Below, in pieces: positions 17,892-27,480 of a DNA stretch of 64,000 nucleotides (its first letter is position 1; each line of letters opens with the position of its first letter). Under the pieces are notes generated by a model that saw nothing but the letters and a program-made list of their open reading frames with translations, was not told the DNA's origin and searched no databases. Position numbers and translations under genes: made by a program. The DNA comes from Amphibacillus sp052055485. Lineage in GTDB: Bacteria; Bacillota; Bacilli; Bacillales; Amphibacillaceae. The stretch spans positions 1,116,001 to 1,180,000 of the forward strand of contig NZ_CP197171.1 of NCBI RefSeq assembly GCF_052055485.1, written 5' to 3'.

Positions 17892-18880
17892 TGGGAGATG
17901 GCCAATTATTCATATCAGAAAAAGTGTTGACGACACCTTCGCCACATCTATATTCTAAACGAACATCTTCATGGATTATGCAACAAGTCTTGATTGCACT
18001 CTTATTCCCAACTATTGCAGCGACTTATTTTTTTGGGTGGCGCGTTGTCTTAATGGTGGCAGTAGGTATTATTTCAAGTGTTGGATTTGAATACTTATAT
18101 CAAAGGGTACGTGGATTCAATGTGACAATTTATGATTATAGTGCTGCTGTAACAGGGATGTTAATTGGACTTAGTCTCCCTGTTACAGCACCGATCTGGA
18201 GTATTGTCTTGGGTAGTGCATTTGCGATTTTAGTCATTAAGCAGTTACCCGGCGGTATTGGTAGAAATGCGTTTAACCCAGCAGTTGCAGCACGTGTGAT
18301 GTTAAAAGTGTTTTTTACACCTTGGATTACTAATTGGGTAACACCAGAGCCAGATGTTGTCGCGACGGCAACCCCGTTAGAGTACATTGGTCATCATTCA
18401 ACAACAGTCTCTAATGAGGTTCCTAGCTTATGGGATTTATTTATTGGTACGGGCTTAGGAGGAAATGTTGGTGAAACCTCGAAGTTAGCCATTATTATTG
18501 GTCTGATCTATTTAGTGATTAGGGGCATTATAAATATTAAAATTCCATTATTATATGTCCTAACCGTTGCAGTAATAACTGCTATTTATGGGGATTTTAG
18601 CTTTATCTACATGATGACCCATGTTTTGAGTGGTACATTATTGTTTGCTGCTACTTATATGGCAACAGATTATAGTTCAGGTGCATTAACCCCTGATGGA
18701 AAAACAATATTTGCGATCGGATGTGGTATTTTAACAGCAGCCATTCGAATCATATTTGATTTTCCTGGCGGAGTCGGCTTTGCTATTTTGATTATGAATG
18801 GACTGGCTCCATTAATTGATAAACATTTTGCTCCAAGAATTTATGGTCATAAAAAAAGACCGGTACAGGAAAATTCCTGA
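17888..18880 (+). CDS. rnfD: RnfD-like flavin-binding membrane subunit
   Basis: This 330-residue protein has about ten membrane segments. It belongs to the RnfD/NqrB family, seen in GGIGRNAFNPAVAARVM, YMATDYSSGALTPDGK and FPGGVGFAILIMN. The motif ATATPL (near 160) corresponds to the family's covalent FMN attachment segment, with threonine available. It starts within the rnfC stop (ATGA), behind AGGAGGAGC, so the two are coupled. Downstream is a short hairpin and then the independent serA promoter, so the operon contains only these two genes. Confidence 0.92.
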   Translation: MMGDGQLFISEKVLTTPSPHLYSKRTSSWIMQQVLIALLFPTIAATYFFGWRVVLMVAVGIISSVGFEYLYQRVRGFNVTIYDYSAAVTGMLIGLSLPVTAPIWSIVLGSAFAILVIKQLPGGIGRNAFNPAVAARVMLKVFFTPWITNWVTPEPDVVATATPLEYIGHHSTTVSNEVPSLWDLFIGTGLGGNVGETSKLAIIIGLIYLVIRGIINIKIPLLYVLTVAVITAIYGDFSFIYMMTHVLSGTLLFAATYMATDYSSGALTPDGKTIFAIGCGILTAAIRIIFDFPGGVGFAILIMNGLAPLIDKHFAPRIYGHKKRPVQENS

Positions 18881-18905
18881 TCAGCTAAAATGCTAATCAG
18901 CTAGG
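18877..18905 (+). terminator. Possible weak terminator after rnfD
   Basis: The hairpin CTGATCAGC/GCTAATCAG lies over the rnfD stop. There is no strong T-tract, so its role as a terminator is uncertain. Confidence 0.35.
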
Positions 18906-18930
18906 ATGACTAAAAGTCGTCGAAAAAATG

Positions 18931-18958
18931 TTGACATTTATTTAAAACATGCTATTAT
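18931..18958 (+). promoter_or_regulatory. serA promoter
   Basis: A perfect -35 box TTGACA (18931-18936), 16-bp spacer and TATTAT (18953-18958) lie upstream of the T-box leader. Confidence 0.85.
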
Positions 18959-18974
18959 AAATAAAAATTCTAAA

Positions 18975-19256
18975 TTATTAGAAAATATCCCAAAGACAAT
19001 GATGAAGACATGTTTGTTGATACAAAAGGATTAGAGAGCTGGTGGGTGGTGCAAACCAGTATTTTGGTTAACAAATTCCACTTCTAAGTCTTTAAGCTGA
19101 ACATTCAGTAAGCTTAAACGTTCATGTACGTTACACATTTGACCAATAAGAGCTGATTTAATTGAATCAGTAAAATTAGGGTGGTACCGCGAAGATAATA
19201 ACAATAACTTTTCGCCCCTTACGATTTAACGTAGAGGGCGGGAAGTTTTTTAATTT
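18975..19256 (+). promoter_or_regulatory. T-box leader of serA (serine type)
   Basis: The leader has the stem I element AGAGAGCTGG...GGTGGTGCAAACCAG, the conserved T-box stretch AGGGTGGTACCGCG (about 19177-19190) and a terminator pairing CGCCCCTTACG with CGTAGAGGGCG, then a T-run. The likely specifier is TCC at 19077-19079, followed by A, a serine codon that fits serA. An uncharged tRNA-Ser would favour readthrough. TTC one base earlier (Phe) is less likely because a purine normally follows the specifier. Confidence 0.88.
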
Positions 19257-19339
19257 CTCTTGAAGGGGGCATAGCAGGTTGGGTTACTCAAGCTGAATTA
19301 CTTTTTAAAATGAATAATAATTATAAGGGGAATGATTAA

Positions 19340-20926
19340 ATGACTTATCGAGTATTAGTAAGTGATCCTCTCAGTGAAGATGGCATTTATCCATTAAGAG
19401 ATGCTGAAAACATTGAAGTGGATATAATAACGGATTTAACACCTAAGCAATTAACTGAGAAAATTGTTGACTATGATGCGTTATTAGTTCGTAGCCAAAC
19501 AACGGTAACGAGGGAAATTATTGAAGCAGGTAAACAATTAAAAATTATCGGTCGTGCGGGTGTTGGTGTGGATAATATTGATCTTGAAGCAGCAACGGAA
19601 AATGGGGTTGTTGTTGTCAATGCTCCTGATGGCAATACGAATTCAGCTGCTGAACATACCATTGCCATGTTGATGGCTTTAGCAAGGAAAATTCCACAAG
19701 CTTATTATGCCTTAAAACAGCAAAAATGGGATCGTAAAACCCATGTAGGTGTTGAATTAAAAGGAAAAACCCTAGGGGTGATTGGCTTAGGGCGAATTGG
19801 TCGGGAGGTTGCTTTAAGAGGAAAAGGTCAGCGGATGAATGTGATTGCCTATGACCCATTTTTAACAACAGATAAAGCTGAACATTTAGGAATTAAACAA
19901 GGAACTGTTGAGGAAGTTGTAGAAGCGGCTGATTTCTTAACGATACACACACCATTATTAAAAGAAACCAAATATCTTATTAATAAAGAAATGATTGCTC
20001 GAATGAAAACAGGGGTTCAAATCATTAATTGTGCTCGTGGAGGTATCATCGATGAAGAAGCACTACACCAAGCAATTGTCGATGGAAAGGTTGCGGGTGC
20101 TGCTCTTGATGTTTTTGAACAAGAGCCGGCAACAGATAATAGATTACTTGAGCTTCCACAAGTGATTGCCACACCGCATTTAGGAGCAAGTACAGTTGAA
20201 GCACAAGAAAGTGTTGCTATCGATGTTAGCCATGATGTTGTTCGATTATTAAATGGTGATTTAGTTAAGAATCCTGTCAATATGCCATCCGTTCCAAAAG
20301 ATATTATGAAGCAAATTGAGCCGTATTTCTATCTAGCCGAAAAACTAGGTTTGTTCTTAACCCACCTTACAGATGAAGTGATTGAGCAGATTAATATTTC
20401 CTATTCCGGTGAGCTGCATGATGTTGAAGTCGGTCCAATTACGCGAAATACAGTCAAAGGTTTATTAAAATATCACTTTGGTGATCATATTAATGATGTC
20501 AATGCCGCTTACCTAGCAGAGCAACAAGGCCTTGTTATAAATGAGCACAAAACGAGTCATACCAAAGGATTTACAAATTTAATAAAAGTAGAAATTAAAA
20601 CAAAATCAGGCACAAAGGCGGTCGCAGGGACTTTATTAAAAGGATTGGGTCCGCGAATTGTTCAAGTAGAGAATTATAGTGTCGATCTAGCTCCAGAAGG
20701 TCATCTTATTCTGATTCGACATAAAGATCAACCGGGTGCAATCGGAAGAGTGGGATCTCAACTCGCTAAGAAGAATATTAATATTGCAACCATGCAGGTT
20801 GGGCGTGCTGATATTGGAGGAGCTGCAATCATGCTTTTAACAGTTGATGTAAAAGTAATGGATGAAGACTTGCAAATCCTTGTTGATTTAGAAGATATTT
20901 ATCAAGTAAATGCAATCGAGATTTAA
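19340..20926 (+). CDS. serA: D-3-phosphoglycerate dehydrogenase
   Basis: SerA oxidises 3-phosphoglycerate to phosphohydroxypyruvate, the first step of serine synthesis. The 528-residue long form has an N-terminal substrate domain, an NAD-binding region with GLGRIGREVA (about 150) and the catalytic HLGAST (about 280), an intervening domain, and a C-terminal ACT domain (from about 455, ILIRHKDQPGAIGRVGSQL). The serine-type T-box upstream matches this role. No serC or serB is adjacent. A strong terminator follows, so it is monocistronic. Confidence 0.96.
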   Translation: MTYRVLVSDPLSEDGIYPLRDAENIEVDIITDLTPKQLTEKIVDYDALLVRSQTTVTREIIEAGKQLKIIGRAGVGVDNIDLEAATENGVVVVNAPDGNTNSAAEHTIAMLMALARKIPQAYYALKQQKWDRKTHVGVELKGKTLGVIGLGRIGREVALRGKGQRMNVIAYDPFLTTDKAEHLGIKQGTVEEVVEAADFLTIHTPLLKETKYLINKEMIARMKTGVQIINCARGGIIDEEALHQAIVDGKVAGAALDVFEQEPATDNRLLELPQVIATPHLGASTVEAQESVAIDVSHDVVRLLNGDLVKNPVNMPSVPKDIMKQIEPYFYLAEKLGLFLTHLTDEVIEQINISYSGELHDVEVGPITRNTVKGLLKYHFGDHINDVNAAYLAEQQGLVINEHKTSHTKGFTNLIKVEIKTKSGTKAVAGTLLKGLGPRIVQVENYSVDLAPEGHLILIRHKDQPGAIGRVGSQLAKKNINIATMQVGRADIGGAAIMLLTVDVKVMDEDLQILVDLEDIYQVNAIEI

Positions 20927-20945
20927 ATATAAGATGAAAGTAAGG

Positions 20946-20985
20946 GCTGTTACACAAAAGATAAGTTGTGTAACAGCTTTTTTCT
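20946..20985 (+). terminator. Terminator after serA
   Basis: Perfect 12-bp stem GCTGTTACACAA/TTGTGTAACAGC followed by seven T. Confidence 0.93.
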
Positions 20986-21046
20986 ATCAAAAAACAAGGG
21001 ATCACACACTTTCTAGTGAATGTTCATCTCATCTGCGGAGGGGGGC

Positions 21047-21284
21047 CCTCTATATCCATATTCTATTTGTTTATGAATAAATCTTTTTGTTCCACCCTCT
21101 TGATCGATTACTTTTCTTAACCTGACAGCATTGGTGTCTAGTCGTTCTAAAAAACCACGACTTGCGTTTCGCGGGGATTGATGCTTACGGAAAGTGGAAC
21201 ATACCTCACCTGTGATCATTTCCCTTATATCCATATCGTGTTTGTTTGTATCTAGAATAACTTTTTGTTCTAGTCTCTTTATTT
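21047..21284. repeat. Dispersed repeat family D, two direct copies
   Basis: About 58-bp units at 21047-21105 and 21222-21280 share ATATCCATAT...GTTTGTTT...ACTTTTTGTTC. A degenerate third copy lies at 41810-41856. Between them, GGAAAGTGGAACATACCTC (about 21189-21207) recurs with changes at 41710-41735. The small minus-strand frame here is repeat sequence. A short hairpin CTAGAATAAC/GTTCTAG (21252-21272) may end the MATE transcript. Confidence 0.65.
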
Positions 21285-22655
21285 TTAGATCGTCTGTGTA
21301 CGAATATTAGCTTTTTCCTTTCGAAAGTTATATCTTAATCGAATTAAAAATCCGACAGCTGCACTCGTTAAACCAATTGAAATACCGAGCCATAATCCAA
21401 AGGGACCTAGATTTGTCATTGTAGCTAATAGATATCCTGTTGGTAAACCAAGTATCCAATAGGAAGTAAAGGCAATAAAAAATGGTATTTTCACATCTTT
21501 ATAACCACGTAAAACTCCTTGCAATCCAGCTTGTATAGCATCAGAAAGCTGATAAAGTATCGTTATTAAAAAGAGCTGAGCTGCTAGCTGAATGGCTTCA
21601 GCATCGTTTGAGTATAACCGAGCGATATGTTCGCGAAAGAAAAAGATGAAAATAGCAGTAATACTCAATGCACCGACACCGCCTAGCACACCTAAAAAAC
21701 TATATTGTTTAGCAGCATCTATTCGTTTGCCACCCACAGAATAACCAACGACAATTGTTAATGCCATCGAGACAGATAGAGGAAGCATAAAAATTAATGA
21801 TGAAAAACTGATTACAATTTGATTGGCTGCGATCATTGCCGTTGAAAACATGATGCCAATTATTAAGGTAACAACAGAAAAAATGCTGGATTCAAAGAAA
21901 ATGGACAGACCGATTGGGATTCCAATTGTAAGTTGTTCTTTCCATGCTTTAAATGATGGCTTGACCCATTGAACAAATAGCTGGTAATGTCTAACTGTAT
22001 TAAGTTTAAATGTCATAACTATACTCAAGATAAGAATAATACAATACGTTAGAGCTGTTGCATAACCTGCCCCAATCCCACCAAGTTCTGGTAAACCCAA
22101 CTTTCCAAAAATTAAACAGTAGTTTAACCCAACATTAAATGGTACAGCAAGTACTGTAATCAACATTGAAATACGAGTAAATCCTTGAGCGTCATAGAAG
22201 TTCCTTAAAACATTTGATATAAATAACGGAATAATTCCAGTTGAAAGTCCAAGTAAATAATGTAAGGCGATATGTTTAACTTCAGGATCTAAATCCATTA
22301 AATTAAGTATTGGTGATAGAGCAAAGGTGCCAACTAAAATAATCAATCCAGCAATGACCGTCGCTAAATAGATCGCTTGTGTAACCGTGTAATGAATGCG
22401 ATCTTTTTGACCTCGTCCTAAGTATTGAGCGATGATTGGAGTGACTGCTAGCAGAATGCCATTCATCCCTGTAAAAACAGGTGACCAAAGGCTCGCACCA
22501 ATGGCTACACCAGCCAAGTCTTCTGTTCCAACTCGTCCAGCCATAATGGTATCGACTAAGTTCATCAACGACAAACTTATTTGTGTGATCATTATAGGCC
22601 ATAAGATTTTTAAGAATAACTTTATTTTTTCTTTTAATGTTTCTGCATGGTACAT
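21285..22655 (-). CDS. MATE-family efflux transporter (NorM-like)
   Basis: This 456-residue protein with about twelve membrane segments has two homologous halves. The start (WPIMITQISLSLMNLVDTIMAG) and LAGVAIGASLW are typical of MATE/NorM exporters, which expel cationic drugs or toxins in exchange for sodium ions or protons. It is monocistronic on the minus strand. An inverted repeat (TTGAACCT...AGGTTCAA, 22680-22699) lies 25 bp upstream of the start and could be an operator. The substrate cannot be predicted. Confidence 0.92.
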   Translation of the reverse strand: MYHAETLKEKIKLFLKILWPIMITQISLSLMNLVDTIMAGRVGTEDLAGVAIGASLWSPVFTGMNGILLAVTPIIAQYLGRGQKDRIHYTVTQAIYLATVIAGLIILVGTFALSPILNLMDLDPEVKHIALHYLLGLSTGIIPLFISNVLRNFYDAQGFTRISMLITVLAVPFNVGLNYCLIFGKLGLPELGGIGAGYATALTYCIILILSIVMTFKLNTVRHYQLFVQWVKPSFKAWKEQLTIGIPIGLSIFFESSIFSVVTLIIGIMFSTAMIAANQIVISFSSLIFMLPLSVSMALTIVVGYSVGGKRIDAAKQYSFLGVLGGVGALSITAIFIFFFREHIARLYSNDAEAIQLAAQLFLITILYQLSDAIQAGLQGVLRGYKDVKIPFFIAFTSYWILGLPTGYLLATMTNLGPFGLWLGISIGLTSAAVGFLIRLRYNFRKEKANIRTQTI

Positions 22656-22679
22656 AATACTTTCCCCCTTAACTAGTTA

Positions 22680-22699
22680 ATTGAACCTCTTAAGGTTCA
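22680..22699. promoter_or_regulatory. Inverted repeat upstream of the MATE gene
   Basis: Perfect 8-bp arms TTGAACCT/AGGTTCAA with a 4-base spacer, 25-45 bp before the start codon. It could be an operator or a 5'-UTR hairpin. Confidence 0.4.
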
Positions 22700-23201
22700 A
22701 TTTAAGTGTAGTCCTCAGTAAAATTGAAATAGGGGTCTGATTATATCCATGTTTAGCAAATAACTATTGTGCTTCATGTTTAATTTTAGCGATACTAAAG
22801 TTTAATTCGTCCCCCGGCTAATAAACATTCGTTAGAATATCTTAGCAAAGAAAGCTAAGAAAGACAATCTAAATATAGTGGGTAAAATCATTCGGCGATG
22901 ACCTTACCCACTAATCTTAGTATATTTATTGTTCGCTAATCTTTTTGTTAGGCAGAGGGGGTCGATTCTGATTCAGATAAAAATATATAGTTTATTATAA
23001 CAGCTAAAATTTACGTGCGAATTTCTGAATCTACACTTGAATTTTAGCTTTTATGCACAAAATATAAAATTTACGCTTGAATGCGGAGAAATAATCCATT
23101 TGAACCATCAAGCAACGAGACGTTATCTTTTAGAGAGTCGTATGAAAAATCTGTTGAAACATTTTTTCTTCCTTGTGCATCTCTCTCTTTTAATGAAGGT
23201 A
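22700..23201. other. Gap between MATE and HAD genes with hairpins
   Basis: No gene is seen. A stem AGTGGGTAA/TTACCCACT lies at about 22878-22917, with further pairing possible on either side. A second stem AGCTAAAATT/AATTTTAGCT lies near 23002-23051. Neither has a terminator-like T-tract. A degenerate fragment of repeat D may start near 22743. Confidence 0.4.
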
Positions 23202-23978
23202 TTATGACAAGTTATCAATAATAGGTAGGATGTCAATAAGAGATGGCACTTCATATGTTGGCTTCACTTCTTTAGCGATTTTGTTGTGATGATTAATCCA
23301 AATATTTTTAATCCTTGTCCGATTTGCTCCAAGTATATCGGTCATTAAATTATCACCAATCATCATTACTTGATCGGCTGGTACATTTGCTTTTTCTAGG
23401 GCAAATTTAAATATTTTTGGGTCTGGTTTTCCATAACCAAATGCACCAGAAATAATGATAGAGTTCATATATTCAGAAATTTCAGGTGTGATAGCTAATT
23501 TAGTTTGTTGTAAAGATGGTGAGCCATTTGTTAATAGTAAAAGTTGATATTTTGTCTTTAATTGATCTAATACTGAATAGGTATCTGAATAGACAAAAGG
23601 ATGCTTTTTTCGTTCGATAATAAATTGTTCAGCTAGTTTTTTACCTAGCTGTCTATCTTCTATTCCACAAGCTTTTAAGCCATTTGTCCAAGCATCCACT
23701 CGATATTCCGGCATCAGTTGATGCATTTTCTGAAAATCATCACCCTCATCATCAAAGGTTCCCCATAACCCTTCAAAAGGATTAATACCAATCATTTGCG
23801 TAAATGGATAGGTTGAATAATTTTGATATAATTTAGTAGCTTCAATTCGAACAGCTTTTTCAAGTTTTTCAGGATTGAGGTTCGAAACACTTTTACAAGT
23901 GGCTTCAAAAGCCTTTTTGATACTTTGCTTATCCCATAATAGCGTATCATCTAAATCAAAAAAAATCGTCGTAATCAT
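23202..23978 (-). CDS. HAD-superfamily hydrolase
   Basis: This 258-residue protein has the HAD catalytic motifs FFDLDDTLLW (nucleophile Asp and +2 Asp, residues 7-13), LLLTNGSPSLQ (motif II), GKPDPKIF with a lysine (motif III) and MIGDNLMTDILGA (motif IV). The layout is like the YjjG/YsbA group of small phosphatases acting on nucleotides or sugar phosphates. The substrate is unknown. It is monocistronic on the minus strand, with AGGAG upstream of the ATG. Confidence 0.9.
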   Translation of the reverse strand: MITTIFFDLDDTLLWDKQSIKKAFEATCKSVSNLNPEKLEKAVRIEATKLYQNYSTYPFTQMIGINPFEGLWGTFDDEGDDFQKMHQLMPEYRVDAWTNGLKACGIEDRQLGKKLAEQFIIERKKHPFVYSDTYSVLDQLKTKYQLLLLTNGSPSLQQTKLAITPEISEYMNSIIISGAFGYGKPDPKIFKFALEKANVPADQVMMIGDNLMTDILGANRTRIKNIWINHHNKIAKEVKPTYEVPSLIDILPIIDNLS

Positions 23979-24146
23979 TAAAGTTCTCCTTTATGACGTG
24001 ATTATGCTCATTATAACAAGGAATCGTGATAAAAAGAAATGCTATTATGTCACTCATACCTCAGCATGGGTGCATCCAGCCTTTTTTATTATCATAAATA
24101 ACATCGTTTTATCAATGAAAGTTAAAAAGTTAGACAATTGAATTGT

Positions 24147-24292
24147 TTGTTTTTTTCCACTGATCTAGCTATAATAATTAGTATATCTTTAGATATACTA
24201 AGATTCTAATGGATCGAAGTCAATGCGTTTATAACATGTTGATAAATCATAACACTTAATGATCGAGGCACAGCGTCAATGCTGTGCTTTTT
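24147..24292 (+). ncRNA. Candidate small RNA upstream of yybS
   Basis: A promoter-like pair TTGTTT (24147-24152) and TATAAT (24170-24175) with 17-bp spacing is followed about 110 bases later by a terminator-like hairpin GCACAGCGT..ATGCTGTGC with five T (24266-24291). A palindrome AGTATATC/GATATACT (about 24179-24198) starts the putative transcript. No ORF is inside. The remainder of 23979-24526 shows nothing else recognisable. Confidence 0.35.
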
Positions 24293-24526
24293 CTCACATT
24301 AAGAATATATTAAATTTTAGTTAAGCAATAAATTTGAGAGTGCATAATTTCTTATGCCCAAGGAATTAGAGAAATGAACACAGGTATGCTCGTCGAATGT
24401 TACAAAATGACTCAAGATTGTCATGTCAATTAAGAAAGCAACATGGAGTCTATTCAAAAAGCATTAATGAAATAATCCATGGGTTGTCTAATGAAAAGTT
24501 ATTTTACAAATAATGAGGTGTAGTTG

Positions 24527-25474
24527 ATGCAAAATCAAAAAAACAAAATAATTAGAGAAGGTCTCATCTTTGGAGCCATTTTTGTTGCTCTATTGTTACT
24601 CACAATGTTTATTCCATCGATAGAGCTCGTTACGCTGTTTATCCTGCCAATTCCAGTTGCAATCTACGGTTATCGCTACGGTTGGAAAGTTTCAGCTTTG
24701 CTAGGGTTGATTATCCTTTTATCTATTTCGGTCTTTGCTTTTTATTTCTTTGTTATCTCGCTTCCTTTAGCGTTGATAGCTATATTAGCAGGAGCTTTTA
24801 TTGGCGAATCCATAAAAAATCAACGACATCCTTATGAAACATGGAGTCGTGGTACAATTGGTTTTGCGCTAGGATTCCTAGTTTTAATCTTGATTGTTGA
24901 GTGGCTTTCAGATGTTAGTCTCGCCACAGAGTATCAGCTAATGATTCAAGAATCTTTAGGTTCCACACAATTACTATTAGAGCGAGCAGGGATTGATCTA
25001 ACAACGGAAGATATCAGCATGATTGAACGCCAGATGATGGTGTTATTAGACTTAATCCCATCTATTTTAATTATCGTATCCATGATTTATGGCTTTATTA
25101 CGCAATGGTTGACCCATAAAGTTTTAAATAAATCAGATCATACCCAATTATCATTTCCTGCTTTTCGTTTGTTTCAACTGCCTAAAATAGTTTTATGGAT
25201 TTACTTTATTGTTATTATTCTTTCATGGTTTGATTTTGAAAGTATGTTAATGATAGACACAATTATCCTTAATGCTTCAGTGATTCTTGGTATTCTTTTT
25301 TCAATTCAAGGTTTTTCCTTTATTTTATATTTCTTAGCTAAAAAGAAGCAACCAACGTTTGTTTCAGTACTTGTTATTATCTTTTGTCTATTATTTTTAC
25401 CTGTAGGGATGTATCTAACAAGAATCTTAGGTATAATTGATGTAGGTTTTATGCTAAGAAAGAGAATAATCTGA
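24527..25474 (+). CDS. yybS: YybS-like membrane protein (DUF2232)
   Basis: This 315-residue protein with about eight membrane segments belongs to the YybS/DUF2232 family, which usually precedes gdpP and rplI in Bacilli, exactly as here. A TTG at 24524 is also in frame, but the ATG at 24527 is better spaced from GAGGTG. The hydrophobic layout (GSALLGLIILLSIS-type segments, here KVSALLGLIILLSISVFAF) resembles small-molecule transport subunits. The function is unknown. gdpP begins 35 bp downstream. Confidence 0.85.
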   Translation: MQNQKNKIIREGLIFGAIFVALLLLTMFIPSIELVTLFILPIPVAIYGYRYGWKVSALLGLIILLSISVFAFYFFVISLPLALIAILAGAFIGESIKNQRHPYETWSRGTIGFALGFLVLILIVEWLSDVSLATEYQLMIQESLGSTQLLLERAGIDLTTEDISMIERQMMVLLDLIPSILIIVSMIYGFITQWLTHKVLNKSDHTQLSFPAFRLFQLPKIVLWIYFIVIILSWFDFESMLMIDTIILNASVILGILFSIQGFSFILYFLAKKKQPTFVSVLVIIFCLLFLPVGMYLTRILGIIDVGFMLRKRII

Positions 25475-25509
25475 TCTGATTCGTGTAAGCCAATTAGGAG
25501 TTGACAGCA

Positions 25510-27480
25510 ATGCGTAATTTATTCAAAAAATATGACCCAAGTTTTCATCTTTTTTATACTTATTTAATTGCTTTTATTTTACTAGGATTTACTTGGTTTC
25601 TGCAGTGGATTTTGGGTCTTATCATGTCAATATTACTGGGAATTGCCCTATATTACACGATTCGACAAGAACAAAAAGAGACAGTTGAACAAGAGCAATA
25701 TATTAGGACTCTCTCCCATCGAGTTAGGAAAGTGGGTGAAGAAGCCTTATTAGAAATGCCAGTCGGTATTGTTCTTTATAGTGAAGATTTCAAAGTTGAA
25801 TGGACAAACTCATATTTAAATCAATTCGCTGAAGAGAATACTTTGGTTGGTAAGTCTCTAGATATTTTCTCGGAGAAACTAAAAAAGGCAATTAAAGAAG
25901 ATGATCATAGTGTCAGTTTTTATATGCAAACTCGCCATTTTCATGTAACGATCAAAAAAGAAGAACGATTATTATATTTTCTTGATCAAACAAAACAAGT
26001 TGAGATTCAAAATGATTATGATAATCATCAGTCCGTGATTGGAATTATTTTTCTAGATAATTATGATGAGATTACTCAAACGATGGATGATACGGCAAAA
26101 AGTCAAGTCAATTCTCGTGTCACTTCAATCTTGAATCAATGGTCACATCAATATGGAATTTATTTAAAACGAACCTCACAAGATCGGTTTCTAGCCGTTA
26201 TGAACCAAAAGATTTTGGCTCAATTAGAACAAGCAAAATTTGAAATTCTTGATGAAGTTCGTGAGCTGGTCTCAGATAATAAAAACATCCCACTGACCAT
26301 TAGCTTTGGAATTGGTTTAGGCGGTGATTCCTTACCCTTGATGGGGGAATGGGCCCAATCTAGTCTTGATTTGGCCTTGGGACGTGGTGGTGATCAAGTT
26401 GTTATCAAGAATGAAGAAGGAAAGGTACGATTTTTTGGTGGCAAAACTAATCCGATGGAAAAGCGAACGCGAGTTAGGGCTCGTGTGATTTCGGATGCTT
26501 TAAAGCAACTGATGCAAGAAAGTGAACAAATATTTATTATGGGGCATAAATCACCAGACATGGACTCGATTGGAGCAGCCATTGGTGTTCTCAAAATAGC
26601 ATTAATGAACGATGTAGATGCCTTTATCGTTATTGATAAGAAGGATTTAGCTTTGGGGGTCGACCGCTTAGTAACAGAAATAAATCAGACAGAACTGAGC
26701 GAACATTTAATCACTCCAGAAACTGCACTTGAAATGGTAACGAAGTCCTCGTTGACTGTTGTTGTTGATACACATATGCCGTCACTTGTCGCTGAAGGAA
26801 AGCTCTTATCAAAAACGGAACATGTTGTTGTGGTTGATCATCATCGACGAGGGGAAGAATTTATTGATAATCCAACGTTAGTCTATATGGAACCCTATGC
26901 ATCTTCGACGGCTGAATTAGTGACTGAGCTCATTGAGTATCAGTCGCCATCTCTTAAATTAAATCGCTTAGAAGCAACGGCTTTATTAGCGGGTATCGTT
27001 GTTGATACAAAAAGCTTTACCTTTCGGTCAGGATCGAGGACTTTTGATGCAGCTTCATATTTGCGTTCAAAGGGTGCCGATACAATTTTGGTCCAAAGCT
27101 TTTTAGAAGAAGACTTAGATACTTATATCATGCGAAGCCATTTAATTGAAAGAACGATTATTCACAAAGATAATATTGCTATTGCACGAGCGGATCCTGG
27201 TCAAGTCTTTGGAGCAGTAGCGATTGCACAAACTGCTGATACATTATTAACCATGAAGAATATCGATGCTTCTTTTGTTATTTCAGAACGTTCTGATGGT
27301 CGGGTTGGAATTAGTGCCCGTTCAATTGGAGATGTTAATGTTCAATTGATAATGGAACAAATGAATGGTGGCGGTCATTTAACCAATGCTGCTACACAAT
27401 TAAGCGATATGTCAATTCAACAAGCTTATGAACAACTGATTGAAATTATTGATCAATCCATTGAGGGAGGAGACGAATAA
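25510..27480 (+). CDS. gdpP: Cyclic-di-AMP phosphodiesterase GdpP
   Basis: GdpP (YybT) degrades c-di-AMP to pApA. The 656-residue protein has two N-terminal membrane helices (residues 10-50), a PAS domain (about 85-170), a degenerate GGDEF domain (about 175-300, lacking a GGDEF signature), a DHH domain with HKSPDMDSIGA (about 345) and VVDHHRRGEE (about 441), and a DHHA1 domain with MNGGGHLTNAA (about 618). The ATG at 25510 is preferred over an in-frame TTG at 25501 because GGAG ends at 25500. It is directly followed by rplI. Confidence 0.96.
   Translation: MRNLFKKYDPSFHLFYTYLIAFILLGFTWFLQWILGLIMSILLGIALYYTIRQEQKETVEQEQYIRTLSHRVRKVGEEALLEMPVGIVLYSEDFKVEWTNSYLNQFAEENTLVGKSLDIFSEKLKKAIKEDDHSVSFYMQTRHFHVTIKKEERLLYFLDQTKQVEIQNDYDNHQSVIGIIFLDNYDEITQTMDDTAKSQVNSRVTSILNQWSHQYGIYLKRTSQDRFLAVMNQKILAQLEQAKFEILDEVRELVSDNKNIPLTISFGIGLGGDSLPLMGEWAQSSLDLALGRGGDQVVIKNEEGKVRFFGGKTNPMEKRTRVRARVISDALKQLMQESEQIFIMGHKSPDMDSIGAAIGVLKIALMNDVDAFIVIDKKDLALGVDRLVTEINQTELSEHLITPETALEMVTKSSLTVVVDTHMPSLVAEGKLLSKTEHVVVVDHHRRGEEFIDNPTLVYMEPYASSTAELVTELIEYQSPSLKLNRLEATALLAGIVVDTKSFTFRSGSRTFDAASYLRSKGADTILVQSFLEEDLDTYIMRSHLIERTIIHKDNIAIARADPGQVFGAVAIAQTADTLLTMKNIDASFVISERSDGRVGISARSIGDVNVQLIMEQMNGGGHLTNAATQLSDMSIQQAYEQLIEIIDQSIEGGDE

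Noticed and set aside
21013..21234. Minus-strand frame of 73 codons downstream of serA
   Set aside because: It overlaps repeat family D and has no ribosome binding site or recognisable domain.
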